Source: Streptomyces sp. DvalAA-43 | Lineage (GTDB): Bacteria; Actinomycetota; Actinomycetes; Streptomycetales; Streptomycetaceae | Assembly: GCF_900091725.1 (NCBI RefSeq) | Contig: NZ_FMBW01000064.1 | Location: 202,093-266,092 of the forward strand | Length of the DNA stretch: 64,000 bases | Direction of reading: 5' to 3' | Shown here: positions 8,208-19,691 of the stretch, piece by piece | Position numbering within the stretch: position 1 is the stretch's first letter | How the letters are laid out: every line of letters starts with the position of its first letter | The notes under the pieces: model-generated | The model's database searches: none | What the model was told of the DNA's origin: nothing | What the model saw: the letters and a program-made list of their open reading frames with translations, nothing else | Position numbers and translations under genes: made by a program

Positions 8208-8578
8208 CCGACTGGCTGCTGGTGGCCGCGGGCGGGCTGGTGGGCGCTCCGGTGCGTTATCTGCTGGGTGTGGACGCCAAATTCCGTCTCCACACCGCTT
8301 TTCCGTGGGGCACCTTCGCGGCCAACGCGGGGGCGGCGCTGCTTCTCGGTTTCTTAGCCGAGGCGGTGACCGACGGGGAGTTGGGGAACCGGCTCCAGCT
8401 GCTGCTCGCCGTCGGCTTCTGCGGCGCCCTGTCGACCTGGTCGACGTTCTCGTACGAGCTGCTGACCTTCACGTCGGCCCGGCGGGTGGCGCTGGCGGCC
8501 GGGTATCTGGCGCTCACCGTCGGTGCGGGCGTCGGGCTGTCGTTCGCGGGGGCGGCCGTGGCGCGTGCGGCCCTGTGA
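8204..8578 (+). CDS. crcB: fluoride channel FluC/CrcB, second of a pair
   Basis: 124-residue FluC homologue of standard length. It shows AAGGLVGAPVRYLLG, FPWGTFAANAGAALLLGFL, VGFCGALSTWSTFSYE and a fourth hydrophobic helix. The asparagine in the AANA segment and the STFS motif match the family's pore. The start overlaps the stop of the first crcB by four bases. In several Gram-positive bacteria such pairs act as heterodimers because each subunit alone has lost part of the pore; whether that is so here is not evident from the sequence. Confidence 0.92.
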   Translation: MTDWLLVAAGGLVGAPVRYLLGVDAKFRLHTAFPWGTFAANAGAALLLGFLAEAVTDGELGNRLQLLLAVGFCGALSTWSTFSYELLTFTSARRVALAAGYLALTVGAGVGLSFAGAAVARAAL

Positions 8579-8600
8579 ACGGCGGGCGCCCGGACCCGGC

Positions 8601-8633
8601 GAGCTCCGGCCCGCACGATGCGGGCCGGAGCTC
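8601..8633. terminator. hairpin terminator after crcB pair
   Basis: Perfect 15-bp inverted repeat (8601-8615 and 8619-8633) with a 3-base loop, between the stop of the second crcB and the stop of the convergent 59-aa gene. It has no long T run, as usual in this GC range, and can serve both strands. Confidence 0.8.
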
Positions 8634-8664
8634 GGGGGTTCCGGTGCCAGGGTGTGAGACGGAG

Positions 8665-8844
8665 TCAGTCGATGCCGGGCAGGATGTGCGGCTCGGCGAG
8701 GTCGTCCTCGTAGCCGGCCAGCCTGATCGGTGCGGACCTGGCCCAGACCTCGATGTTCCGGAGCTTCTCGGGCCTGCGGGCCCGCTCTCCGTACCGATCG
8801 GCCGGCCGCTTCTCGTGCTTCGTTGTCAGTTCCGGTGTCGTCAC
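8665..8844 (-). CDS. unrecognised 59-residue protein, possible precursor peptide
   Basis: Not recognised. A short gene with a strong ribosome binding site (AAAGGAG seven bases before GTG at 8844). The product is highly charged at the N-terminus (TTKHEKRPADRYGERARRPEK), has a middle part NIEVWARSAPIRLAGYEDD, and ends LAEPHILPGID. There is no membrane helix or signal peptide. The acidic DD region before a short C-terminal block resembles the leader-core layout of some peptide natural-product precursors, but no modifying enzyme lies next to it, so this is only a suggestion. It is flanked by hairpin terminators and forms its own transcription unit. Confidence 0.7.
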   Translation of the reverse strand: MTTPELTTKHEKRPADRYGERARRPEKLRNIEVWARSAPIRLAGYEDDLAEPHILPGID

Positions 8845-9125
8845 CGCGCACTCCTTTGTGTCGCGTAGCCCCGGGCGTCGCCGATGCACCGGCCTCATTG
8901 CCGGGATCGACCACCCGCATGGGGCAGGGGCAAGAACAGTTCGGTCGCGGTGGCGCCGGGTACGTTGGCGGGACGACGACTTGGTTGACAAGTCTGTCCC
9001 GGGACGGTCGAGGAAGGTTTGTGGACTCCTCGATGACGTCCGTTCACATCAGAGTAACCAAATGAGCGCTTCCGCGCTCGATGGAATGTGTGCTCTAGGT
9101 CACTTTCAGCCACCGGATATGGAAA
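8845..9125. other. intergenic region upstream of the 59-aa gene
   Basis: About 280 bases between the small minus-strand gene and the hairpin that follows the SDR gene. It must hold the promoter for the small gene. It is locally less GC-rich around 8985-9120. No coding frame with a supported start and no clear -35/-10 pair was identified. Confidence 0.5.
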
Positions 9126-9158
9126 GGACCCGGCCGGGAGCGACTCCCGGCCGGGTCC
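9126..9158 (-). terminator. hairpin terminator after SDR gene
   Basis: Perfect 15-bp stem (9126-9140 with 9144-9158) and a CGA loop, 35 bases beyond the stop of the minus-strand SDR gene. Confidence 0.8.
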
Positions 9159-9192
9159 CCGGCGGCTCATGCCCGGCGCATCGCCCGGACGA

Positions 9193-10677
9193 CTACCAAT
9201 TGGCCGGCGCGTAGTCCTTGAGGAAGCAGCCGTACAGGTCCTCGCCGTCCTCGCCGCGCACGATCGGGTCGTAGACGCGGGCGGCGCCGTCGACCAGGTC
9301 GAGCGGGGCGTGGAAACCCTCCTCGGCGAGCCGGATCTTGTCGGGGTGCGGGCGCTCGTCGGTGATCCAGCCGGTGTCGACGGCGGTCATCAGGATGCCG
9401 TCCTTCTCGAACATCTCCTGGGCGCTGGTGCGGGTGAGCATGTTCAGGGCGGCCTTGGCCATGTTCGTGTGCGGGTGGCCCGCGCCCTTGTAGCCGCGGC
9501 TGAACACGCCCTCCATCGCGGAGACGTTCACCACGTACGCCCGCTTGGCGGCCGTCGCCGCCATGGCCGGACGGAGTCGGCTGATCAGGATGAACGGGGC
9601 GGTGGAGTTGCAGAGCTGGACCTCCAGCAGCTCGATCGGCTCGACCTCCTCGACCGTCTGGATCCAGCTGTTGGTGTCGTGCAGGTCGGGCACCAGTCCG
9701 CCCGCGTCGATCGCCGTTCCGGCGGCGATCCGCTCCAGCGAGGCTGAGCCGGTGACCAGGGCGAGATCGGTGACGTCCTGTGCGCTCAGACCCTCCTTGC
9801 GGGCGGCCGGCAGGGCCGCGACCCGGTCGACGGTGCCGCTGCCGAAGGTGCCGATGACCTCGGCGGCGGGCAGCTCGCCCGCCGGGAGCGGCGCGGACTC
9901 GGCGTTGACCAGTTCGCTGTACGCGTTCGGGGAGCGGCGCACCGTCTGCGCCGCGTTGTTGATCAGGATGTCCAGCGGACCCTCGGCCGCGACCGAGTCG
10001 GCGAGGGCGACGACCTGGGCGGGGTCGCGCAGGTCGATGCCGACGATCTTCAGCCGGTGGATCCACTCGTCGCTGTCCGGCATCGCCTTGAAGCGGCGGA
10101 TCGCGTCGTTGGGGAAGCGGGTGGTGATGGTGGTGTGGGCTCCGTCGCGCAGCAGCCGCAGCGCGATGTACATGCCGATCTTCGCCCGGCCACCGGTCAG
10201 CAGCGCGCGACGGCCGGTGAGGTCGGTGCGCGCGTCGCGGCGCGAGCGGTTCTCCGCCGCGCACGGCTGGCAGAGCTGGTGGTAGAAGGCGTCCACCTCC
10301 ACGTACCTGGCCTTGCAGATGTAGCAGGAGCGGGGCCGCTGGAGCACGCCCGCGATCTCGGCCTGGGCGGACGACGACGGCAGGACGCCCTGGGTCTCGT
10401 CGTCGATCCGGTCGGCCGAGCCGGTCGCGGTGGCTTCGGTGACCGCCTTGTCGTGCGCGGTCTTGGCCGCGCGGCGCTCCTGGCGGCGGCGCTGCTTCAC
10501 GGTGCGGTAGATCCCGGCCGTGGCGCGGCGCACGGTGACGGCGTCGGGGTGGTCGACCTCGATGGTGTCGAGTTCGTCGAGCACGCTCAGGCAGACGGCC
10601 AGCCGCTCCGGGTCGATACCGGGACCGAACTCCTCAGTACCGGGAGCGAGCTCCGGGCTGTCCTCTGTCACCGTCAT
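9193..10677 (-). CDS. SDR-family protein with N-terminal Cys-rich (zinc-finger-like) domain
   Basis: 494 residues. The N-terminal ~130 are charged and helical (KQRRRQERRAAKTAHDKA) and lead to CYICKARYVEVDAFYHQLCQPCAAEN, a two-pair cysteine module that probably binds zinc. The rest is a short-chain dehydrogenase/reductase fold: TGGRAKIGM nucleotide-binding loop, DILINNAAQ, and NVSAMEG. The position expected for the catalytic tyrosine in YxxxK reads TNMAK, so the Tyr appears to be replaced by Thr while the Lys is kept. Classical oxidoreductase activity is therefore doubtful; a regulatory or unusual redox role is possible. It is encoded alone. Confidence 0.85.
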   Translation of the reverse strand: MTVTEDSPELAPGTEEFGPGIDPERLAVCLSVLDELDTIEVDHPDAVTVRRATAGIYRTVKQRRRQERRAAKTAHDKAVTEATATGSADRIDDETQGVLPSSSAQAEIAGVLQRPRSCYICKARYVEVDAFYHQLCQPCAAENRSRRDARTDLTGRRALLTGGRAKIGMYIALRLLRDGAHTTITTRFPNDAIRRFKAMPDSDEWIHRLKIVGIDLRDPAQVVALADSVAAEGPLDILINNAAQTVRRSPNAYSELVNAESAPLPAGELPAAEVIGTFGSGTVDRVAALPAARKEGLSAQDVTDLALVTGSASLERIAAGTAIDAGGLVPDLHDTNSWIQTVEEVEPIELLEVQLCNSTAPFILISRLRPAMAATAAKRAYVVNVSAMEGVFSRGYKGAGHPHTNMAKAALNMLTRTSAQEMFEKDGILMTAVDTGWITDERPHPDKIRLAEEGFHAPLDLVDGAARVYDPIVRGEDGEDLYGCFLKDYAPANW

Positions 10678-10943
10678 TGCCGTTCCTCTGTCATCCGTCT
10701 CGCGTGGCGCCGACCGCCGTGCCTGTTCCTGCCGGGCCGAACGCCCCGATCAAGTCTGCCATGCACCGGATACTGCTCCGTTCGCGTGACATCACGGCCC
10801 TCCGGCGCGGTCCCCGGGCGGGTGACCTGGGCGGGTCACCGCCGCCTGTGCCCCGGAGGCTCCTTCACGGGGCGGTCACATATGCTTCGCTGCCATACGG
10901 CCGGGGACGGGCCGTGCCGTGCGTACGACAAGGGGGGTGCAGA

Positions 10944-12206
10944 GTGGCCGGACTCCCCGCGGGCGGCTCTCCGGCGGGACCGGTCGTCCCCGTGCAGCAG
11001 GGCGCTCCCCCGGCGGGTCAGGGTTCGGTGTGGGACGTCGACGCCGTGATCCTGCTGGTCGAGGACGACGCCGGGGACGCGCTCCTGGTCGAGGAGATGC
11101 TCGCGGACAGTGAACTGGACTCCGCGCTGACCTGGTGCAAGACCCTGACGGAGGCACGCCGGTTCCTGGCCGGAAGCCGGACGCCGTGCTGCGTACTGCT
11201 CGATCTGCATCTGCCCGATGTGTTCGGTCTCGACGCCGTCACCCAGATCGTCGAGTCGGCACCGGACGCGGCGATCGTGGTGCTGACCGGCCGGGCCGAG
11301 GCCGATACGGGCCTGTCGGCCGTGGCGACCGGTGCCCAGGACTACCTCGTCAAGGGACGGCTCGATCCGGAGGCGCTGGGCCGCTCGGTCCGGTACGCCC
11401 TCCAGCGCAAGCAGGTCGAGCGGGCGGCGGCGGCGCTGCGCGCCAATCGTCTGATGGCCCAGGAGAACGCCCGCCTCGAACGCGGTCTGCTGCCCGTGCC
11501 CCTGCTGCTCGACGACTCCTTCGAGGCGGTGGCGCGGTACGAACCGGGCCGGGCACACGCCCTGCTCAGCGGGGACTTCTACGACGTGGTGCAGACGGCC
11601 GACGGCACGGTGCACGCGGTGATCGGCGATGTGTCGGGGCACGGGGCGGCGGAGGCCGCGCTCGGGGTCTGTCTGCGGGTGGCGTGGCGTACGGCGGTGC
11701 TGTGCGCGACCGGCCAGCTCGAACAGGTCCGGCTGCTGGAGGAGATCCTGGTCGCCGAGCGGTCCGACCCGCATGTCTTCGCCACCGTCACCACGCTGGC
11801 CTTCGCCCCGGACCGGCGCCGGGTGCGGGTGGTGCGGGCCGGGCACCCCGGTCTGCTGATGCGCGGCGGTGCCCGGGTGAGCTGGGAGGAGCCCGAGCCC
11901 GGGATGGCGCTGGGTCTGGTGCCGGGGACGGGGACGGAGCGGTGGAGCGCCTCGGAGCTGGCCCTCCCCGGGGACGGCCGGATCGTGCTGTTCACGGACG
12001 GCCTCTTCGAAGGGCGCTCGGGCCCGGGTACCCGGCTGGGCGAGGAGGGCCTGCTCGCCCTGGCCCGTGGGCACGGGGCGCTGGCGGCCCGCGAGTTCGT
12101 CGACGCCCTGGTCGACGAGGCCGCGGGGGCTGCGTCCCCGTACGGCGGTCTCGCGGACGACGTGGCCGTGCTCCACCTGGGCTGGGGTCGGAGCGGCGCG
12201 CGATGA
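10944..12206 (+). CDS. response-regulator-linked PP2C phosphatase (SpoIIE type)
   Basis: 420-residue protein. Residues ~35-155 form a receiver domain: ILLVEDDAGDALLVEEML, the phospho-acceptor aspartate in CVLLDLHLPD, and LTGRAEADTG with the late lysine in DYLVKG. A coiled linker follows, then a PP2C/SpoIIE domain with SGDFYDVV, IGDVSGHGAAEAAL, RAGHPGLL and FTDGLFEGR, whose aspartates bind metal. Such proteins dephosphorylate anti-sigma-factor antagonists. The GTG at 10944 was chosen because AAGGGGGG precedes it by six bases. It overlaps the following kinase gene by ATGA, so receiver and kinase are likely partners. Confidence 0.93.
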   Translation: MAGLPAGGSPAGPVVPVQQGAPPAGQGSVWDVDAVILLVEDDAGDALLVEEMLADSELDSALTWCKTLTEARRFLAGSRTPCCVLLDLHLPDVFGLDAVTQIVESAPDAAIVVLTGRAEADTGLSAVATGAQDYLVKGRLDPEALGRSVRYALQRKQVERAAAALRANRLMAQENARLERGLLPVPLLLDDSFEAVARYEPGRAHALLSGDFYDVVQTADGTVHAVIGDVSGHGAAEAALGVCLRVAWRTAVLCATGQLEQVRLLEEILVAERSDPHVFATVTTLAFAPDRRRVRVVRAGHPGLLMRGGARVSWEEPEPGMALGLVPGTGTERWSASELALPGDGRIVLFTDGLFEGRSGPGTRLGEEGLLALARGHGALAAREFVDALVDEAAGAASPYGGLADDVAVLHLGWGRSGAR

Positions 12207-13828
12207 GCACGCGTGACGCGGCGCCGGAGGCCCGGCGCCGCCCGGCCTCGCGTCTGTCGGTCCAGCACTGGGTCCATCTGATCCTCGCCGTCTTCGTGCT
12301 GGTCGTCTGCGCCGGATCGGTCGCCGGCGGCCTGGTGCTGTCCCGGATGTCCGACCGCACCACCGAGCTGGTGGACCGCATCCAGCCCGCCCGCTCGTCG
12401 TCCTTCCAGTTGCAGAACGCCCTGCTGGACCAGGAGACCGGGGTCCGCGGTTTCGCGCTCACCGGTGACACGACCTTCCTGCGCCCCTACGAACAGGGGA
12501 TGCGGGACGAGCGCCACCGGCTGGCCCGGATGCGGGCGCTCGTCGGGGACGAGCAGCCCTTCGCCGACGATCTCGACCGGATCGCCGAGGCCGCGCGGGA
12601 GTGGCGCGGCCGGCACGCCGAGCCGCTGATCGCCGAGGTCCGCCGGGACGGTCCGGCGTCCGAGTCCTCGTCCCCGATCCGGCGGAGCAAGGACGAATTC
12701 GACACGCTGCGGCGGCTGTACACGGCCCAGCAGGCCCACCTCGACGTGGCGCGCGACCGGGCCCGCGCCGATCTGGGCACCGCCCGCACCACCCGGGACC
12801 AGGTGTTCATCGCGCTGGTCGTGGGTTTCCTGCTGGCCGTGGTCTCGCTGGGCCTCCTGCTGCACCGGATGGTGGGGCGGCCGCTGAACAGGCTGACCGC
12901 CGCCTCCGACACGGTCCGTTCGGGGGCGTTCCGCAACCGGATCGAGGTCGGTGGCCCCTCGGACGTGCGCGCGGTGGCGGCGGCCGTCGAGGACATGCGG
13001 CGCCGTATCGTCGGGGAGCTCGCCGCTTCCCAGGAGCGCGAGAAGCTGCTGGCGGAACAGGCCCAGGAGCTGCGCCGGTCCAACGCGGAGCTGGAGCAGT
13101 TCGCCTATGTCGCCTCGCACGATCTGCAGGAGCCGCTGCGCAAGGTGGCCTCGTTCTGCCGGCTCCTGGAGAAGCGGGCCGCGGCCTCGCTCGACGACCG
13201 GGCCCGGCAGTACATCGACTACGCGGTGGACGGCGCGACCCGGATGCAGGTGCTGATCGACGATCTGCTCACCTTCTCCCGTGTGGGCCGGGTGCACGAC
13301 AAGTGGAAGCCGGTCGGCCTCGACCGGACCCTCGACCGGGCGCTGGCCGATCTGGCGCTGGTCGTCGAGGAGTCCGGGGCCGTGGTCGTACGGGAGGGGC
13401 CGTTGCCCGAGGTGACCGGGGACGCCACGGCGCTCTCCATGGTCTGGCAGAACCTGATCGGCAACGCGGTGAAGTTCCGCCGGCCGGACGTGCCGTGCCG
13501 GATCACCGTCGGCTGTGTGCGGGAGGGCGAGGACTGGCACTTCCTGGTGGCGGACAACGGCATCGGCATCGCGCCCGAGTCCGCGCAGAAGGTGTTCGTC
13601 ATCTTCCAGCGGCTGCACGGCAGGGACGCCTACGAGGGAACGGGCATCGGCCTGGCCCTGTGCAGGAAGATCGTGGAGTTCCACGGAGGCCGGATCTGGC
13701 TGGACGAGGAGCCCTCCGAAGGCACCCGCATCCGTTTCACGCTGCCGGTCGCCCCCGACGCCCCGGCGCACGCCGGGGCGGAACCGCCCGTTGTGGAGAC
13801 CGCGGCGGGGCGGTCCTGCCATGGTTGA
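12203..13828 (+). CDS. membrane sensor histidine kinase with CHASE3-like domain
   Basis: 541 residues. A first membrane helix lies near residues 25-48, an extracellular segment with LLDQETGVRGFALTGD (CHASE3 pattern) follows, then a second helix (IALVVGFLLAVVSLGLLL), a HAMP domain and a coiled coil. The kinase core has the phospho-acceptor histidine in FAYVASHDLQEPLRKV, the N box NLIGNAVKF, and G boxes VADNGIGIAP and GTGIGLALCRKI. This is the phytochrome-like HisKA type. The start overlaps the PP2C gene by four bases. With that gene and the ATPase downstream it forms a partner-switching stress module. Confidence 0.93.
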   Translation: MSTRDAAPEARRRPASRLSVQHWVHLILAVFVLVVCAGSVAGGLVLSRMSDRTTELVDRIQPARSSSFQLQNALLDQETGVRGFALTGDTTFLRPYEQGMRDERHRLARMRALVGDEQPFADDLDRIAEAAREWRGRHAEPLIAEVRRDGPASESSSPIRRSKDEFDTLRRLYTAQQAHLDVARDRARADLGTARTTRDQVFIALVVGFLLAVVSLGLLLHRMVGRPLNRLTAASDTVRSGAFRNRIEVGGPSDVRAVAAAVEDMRRRIVGELAASQEREKLLAEQAQELRRSNAELEQFAYVASHDLQEPLRKVASFCRLLEKRAAASLDDRARQYIDYAVDGATRMQVLIDDLLTFSRVGRVHDKWKPVGLDRTLDRALADLALVVEESGAVVVREGPLPEVTGDATALSMVWQNLIGNAVKFRRPDVPCRITVGCVREGEDWHFLVADNGIGIAPESAQKVFVIFQRLHGRDAYEGTGIGLALCRKIVEFHGGRIWLDEEPSEGTRIRFTLPVAPDAPAHAGAEPPVVETAAGRSCHG

Positions 13829-13928
13829 GATCTACCGGGTTCTGCCCGGAGTGGGACCGTTCGCCGCGGGTAGGCGGACACCGAGAAGCTGTCACCGAAC
13901 ACCCCTGCGTCACCCCTGGCTGGAGCAC

Positions 13929-14384
13929 ATGAACGAACAGGTCACCTCGCGACCGGCCGACCGACCCTGCCCGGACCGGTCCACGGAGGTTCTGCACAGC
14001 GCCGAGGTGTTCGACGGCGAGCCCGGCTGCATCGCGCAGGCACGGGCGCTGGCCGACCGCTTCCTGGTCCGGCTGGCCGCCGAATGGCTCGCGGTCTTCG
14101 GTGAGCACACCCGCAGCGACCTGCTGCTGGCGGTGAGCGAGCTGGTCACCAACGCCGACCGCTACAGCCAGGGCCCGTATCTGCTGGAGCTGGAGGGCAC
14201 CGCGGAGCGCGTCAGCGTCACGGTGTACGACTCCAGCACCGCTCTGCCGCTGTTCTACTCCCCCGACCCGACGCGCCCCGGCGGCCACGGCATGGAGATC
14301 GTGGTGGCACTGTGCGACCGGCTGACCGCCGAGCGCGTGCCGGTGGGCAAGCGCATCCGGGCCGAGTTCGAACTGAGCAGCTGA
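13929..14384 (+). CDS. anti-sigma-factor-type ATP-binding protein (HATPase_c, RsbW/SpoIIAB-like)
   Basis: 151-residue single-domain GHKL ATPase of the kind that acts as a sigma-factor antagonist in Streptomyces. Visible are the N box LAVSELVTNADRYSQ and the G-box region RPGGHGMEIV. GGAG lies seven bases before the ATG at 13929; an in-frame ATG at 13821 would extend it into the kinase gene and is less likely. It sits 100 bases after the kinase gene, so it may be co-transcribed. No cognate sigma factor or STAS-domain antagonist is adjacent. Confidence 0.9.
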   Translation: MNEQVTSRPADRPCPDRSTEVLHSAEVFDGEPGCIAQARALADRFLVRLAAEWLAVFGEHTRSDLLLAVSELVTNADRYSQGPYLLELEGTAERVSVTVYDSSTALPLFYSPDPTRPGGHGMEIVVALCDRLTAERVPVGKRIRAEFELSS

Positions 14385-14387
14385 GCT

Positions 14388-14417
14388 GTGGGGCGGGCGG
14401 GACGCCGCCCGCCCCAC
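14388..14417. terminator. bidirectional hairpin between convergent genes
   Basis: Perfect 13-bp GC-rich stem (14388-14400 with 14405-14417) and a GACG loop. It lies exactly between the ends of the ATPase gene and the convergent GH92 gene. Confidence 0.85.
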
Positions 14418-14425
14418 GACCACGC

Positions 14426-16789
14426 TCAGCCCAGTGCGGGCGGCGCGTCCGCGTCGGAGGTGCCCCAGTCCGAGGGACGGCTGCCCACCGTGAAGGAGAG
14501 CGAGCGGGCCGAGCGGATGTCGTCGGTGGTCAGATAGGTGCGCGAGCGCGCCGTACCGTCGAGCCGGGCCGACTGGATGTAGCGGTCGGTGGCCGAGGTG
14601 CCGGGTGCGCTGACCGTGAACGATCCGCGCGGGTAGTAGCGGCGGTCGAGCCTGATGTCGACGCGCTCGAAGGCGGGCGTGGACAGCCCCCAGGTGTCGG
14701 TGCCCGGCTGGACCGGGAAGACACCGATGGCGGAGAGCACCATCCACGCGGACATGGTGCCGAGGTCGTCGTTGCCGGTCATGCCGGTCGGGGCGTCGGT
14801 GAACAGGGTCAGGGCCGCGTGCACCACATCGGTGGTCTGCCACGGCCGGCCGGTGGAGAGATAGGTGTACGGGGCGATCAGGTCGGGCTCGTTCTGCGGG
14901 TTGTACTTGTCGGCGTTGTAGTACGCGTACGGGCCGTTGACCCAGACCTCACGGGCGGTCTTCGCGGGGTCGGCGAGCAGCTCGTCATAGGCGAAGAAGG
15001 AGTCGAGCCGTTGGTTGGCTGCGGCCTTCCCGCCGATCAGCGCGACCATGCCGGGCAGGTCCTGCGGGACGAGCCACTGGTACTGCCAGGACGTGCCCTC
15101 GTGGAATCCCTCGCTCTCGGCCGGGTCGGCGGGCCCGGTGAAGGCACCGGCGGTGTCGCGGGCGCGGAAGAAGCCGGTCGAGGGGTCGAAGATCTTCCGG
15201 TAGTTCCGGGAGCGTTCCGCGTACCGCTTCGCGTCGGCGGCGTGGCCGAGGTCGCGGGCCATCTCGCCGAGCATCGCGTCGGACAGCGCGTACTCCAGGG
15301 TGGCGGAGGCGCCGTGGTCGTAGTCCGAGTCGCCGGGCTTGGTGTGCGGGCGGTCCTTGATGTACGGGGCGAACCCGTCCTTGAGGTACTGGACGTTGGC
15401 CTCGCGGCCCACGGGGGCGGAGTCGGCGGGTGGCACTCCGTCGGCGTTCTTCTTCAGGGCGCGGTACGCCTCCTCCTCGTGCCCCTTCAGCAGTCCCTGC
15501 TGGTAGGCGTTGGTGAGGAAGGGGGTGACCGGGTCGCCGGTCATGATGTTCGTCTCGACCGTGCCGTAGCCCCATTTGGGGAGCCAGCCGCTCTCGGCGT
15601 CGATCCGCAGGACCGAGAGCGCCATGTCCCGGGACTCGCGCGGGGCGAGCAGGGAGAGCAGCTGGGCCTGGGTGCGGTAGGTGTCCCAGAGCGACCAGTT
15701 CTGGTAGTAGGTGAACGCCCCGTCGGCCCCGACGGCGCGGTGGATCCGCTGGTCCCAGCCGGTGTAGCGGCCGTCGACGTCGCTGCCGATGTTGGGGGCG
15801 AGGAAGGAACGGTAGAGGGAGGAGTAGAAGGTGCGGCGGAGCTGGTCACCGCCGCCCTGCGCCCGCACGCCTTCGAGCCGCTTCTCCCAGGCCTGCCGAG
15901 CGGCGTGCCGGACCCGGTCGAAGCCGCGGCCGCCCTCGGCGCGGAGGTTGCGCGCGGCGCCCTCGGCGTCGACGTAGCTCAGGGCGGTGGTGGCCTCGAC
16001 GGTGCGGTCCTTCGTGGTGTCGAAGCGCAGCCAGGCGCCGTTGCGGTCCCCGGCGGCCGAGGACTTCCTGGAGCCTTCGGTGACGGTGCCGCCGTTCCAG
16101 GTACCGGAGGTGGTGAACGGCCGGTCGAAGCGGGTGACCGTGTAGAGCGTGTACGGCTTGGTGTCCTGGCAGAAGCCGCTGCCCGTGATCGCGGTCCGTA
16201 CCGTCCGGTTGTCGAGGATCTCGACCTCGGAGGCGAGTGTCCGGTGCAGCGACTGGCCCGCGTTGAGCAGGACGTTGGCCTTGTCGGTGGCGGGGAAGGT
16301 GTAGCGCTGCACACCGGTGCGGCTGCTCGCGGTGAGTTCGGCGCCGATCCCGGTCTTCAGCCCGACCCGGTAGTAGCCGGGGGTGGCCTGCTCGTCGTCG
16401 TGGCTGAACTCCGCCGCGTACCGGGCGTAGTCGGTCTCCGCGATGTCCCCGGTGGTGGGCAGGACCGGCAGATCGCCGCCGAGACCGCAGCCGACGCCGG
16501 AGAGATGGACGGTGGAGAAGCCGCGGATGTGGTTCTCGCCGTAGTCGTAGCCGGTGTTGTGGCCGGTGTCCGGGGAGAACTGCACCATGCCGAACGGCAC
16601 GGAGGCGCCGGGGTAGGTGTTGCCCTCGTTCTGGGTGCCGATGAACGGGTTGACCAGGTCGGTCAGTTGTTCATCTGCGCGGGGCGCGGCCTGGGCGGTG
16701 GCCCCGGTGGTGAGAAAACCGCCGAGGAGCGCGACGGCGGCGAGCGCGGCCGCGGGACCGCGGAGTCGTGGCCATGGGGTCCGGTGCAT
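14426..16789 (-). CDS. secreted GH92 alpha-mannosidase
   Basis: 787-residue glycosidase of family GH92, calcium-dependent exo-acting alpha-mannosidases that trim high-mannose glycans. A Sec signal peptide covers about residues 1-38 (hydrophobic AAALAAVALLGGF, then AQAAP). Family features are VNPFIGTQNEGNTYPGASVPFGMVQ, FSTVHLSGVGC, YYQNWSLWDTYRTQAQL, ESGWLPKWGYG, and the C-terminal GNDDLGTMSAWMVLSAIG with SAPGTS. AAGGAGGAG stands six bases before ATG 16789, so the longer frame from a TTG at 16810 was rejected. A LacI-type palindrome overlaps the leader. It lies downstream of the GH2 gene on the same strand. Confidence 0.93.
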   Translation of the reverse strand: MHRTPWPRLRGPAAALAAVALLGGFLTTGATAQAAPRADEQLTDLVNPFIGTQNEGNTYPGASVPFGMVQFSPDTGHNTGYDYGENHIRGFSTVHLSGVGCGLGGDLPVLPTTGDIAETDYARYAAEFSHDDEQATPGYYRVGLKTGIGAELTASSRTGVQRYTFPATDKANVLLNAGQSLHRTLASEVEILDNRTVRTAITGSGFCQDTKPYTLYTVTRFDRPFTTSGTWNGGTVTEGSRKSSAAGDRNGAWLRFDTTKDRTVEATTALSYVDAEGAARNLRAEGGRGFDRVRHAARQAWEKRLEGVRAQGGGDQLRRTFYSSLYRSFLAPNIGSDVDGRYTGWDQRIHRAVGADGAFTYYQNWSLWDTYRTQAQLLSLLAPRESRDMALSVLRIDAESGWLPKWGYGTVETNIMTGDPVTPFLTNAYQQGLLKGHEEEAYRALKKNADGVPPADSAPVGREANVQYLKDGFAPYIKDRPHTKPGDSDYDHGASATLEYALSDAMLGEMARDLGHAADAKRYAERSRNYRKIFDPSTGFFRARDTAGAFTGPADPAESEGFHEGTSWQYQWLVPQDLPGMVALIGGKAAANQRLDSFFAYDELLADPAKTAREVWVNGPYAYYNADKYNPQNEPDLIAPYTYLSTGRPWQTTDVVHAALTLFTDAPTGMTGNDDLGTMSAWMVLSAIGVFPVQPGTDTWGLSTPAFERVDIRLDRRYYPRGSFTVSAPGTSATDRYIQSARLDGTARSRTYLTTDDIRSARSLSFTVGSRPSDWGTSDADAPPALG

Positions 16790-16805
16790 GGGGTACTCCT
16801 CCTTG

Positions 16806-16817
16806 GACAACGTTGTC
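16806..16817. promoter_or_regulatory. LacI-type operator palindrome upstream of GH92 gene
   Basis: GACAACGTTGTC, a perfect 12-bp palindrome with the central CG typical of LacI/PurR-family operators, 17 bases upstream of the GH92 start. No lacI-family gene is in the window. Confidence 0.65.
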
Positions 16818-16921
16818 AGAGCGCGCTCATTCTTGGTTCCCCGGCGAGGTGCGTCAAGGGTGCCGACCGGGCGCCGCGGCCCGCCCCCGGTGGACGGGAC
16901 GGACCGCGGGACCGTTGCGGG

Positions 16922-19531
<2,610 letters not shown>

Positions 19532-19579
19532 GGATCCTCCTAGCTGAGGAAGGGTGGCGGCTCGTTGCAACAGGATGTA

Positions 19580-19587
19580 CAACGTTG
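19580..19587. promoter_or_regulatory. degenerate copy of the same palindrome upstream of GH2 gene
   Basis: CAACGTTG, 8-bp palindrome inside TGTACAACGTTGGAAG, about 50 bases before the GH2 start. The shared core ACAACGTTG matches the operator before the GH92 gene; a further palindrome GTTGCAAC lies at 19564-19571. Confidence 0.45.
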
Positions 19588-19691
19588 GAAGGAACGGCAG
19601 TTGGCATGACAGCACGACATCCGAGCCGCTGTCCAGGTACATGACAAATCGAGAGGGAAGCGCGGCTTCCGTCCGGCGGGGCGGTGCCGGG

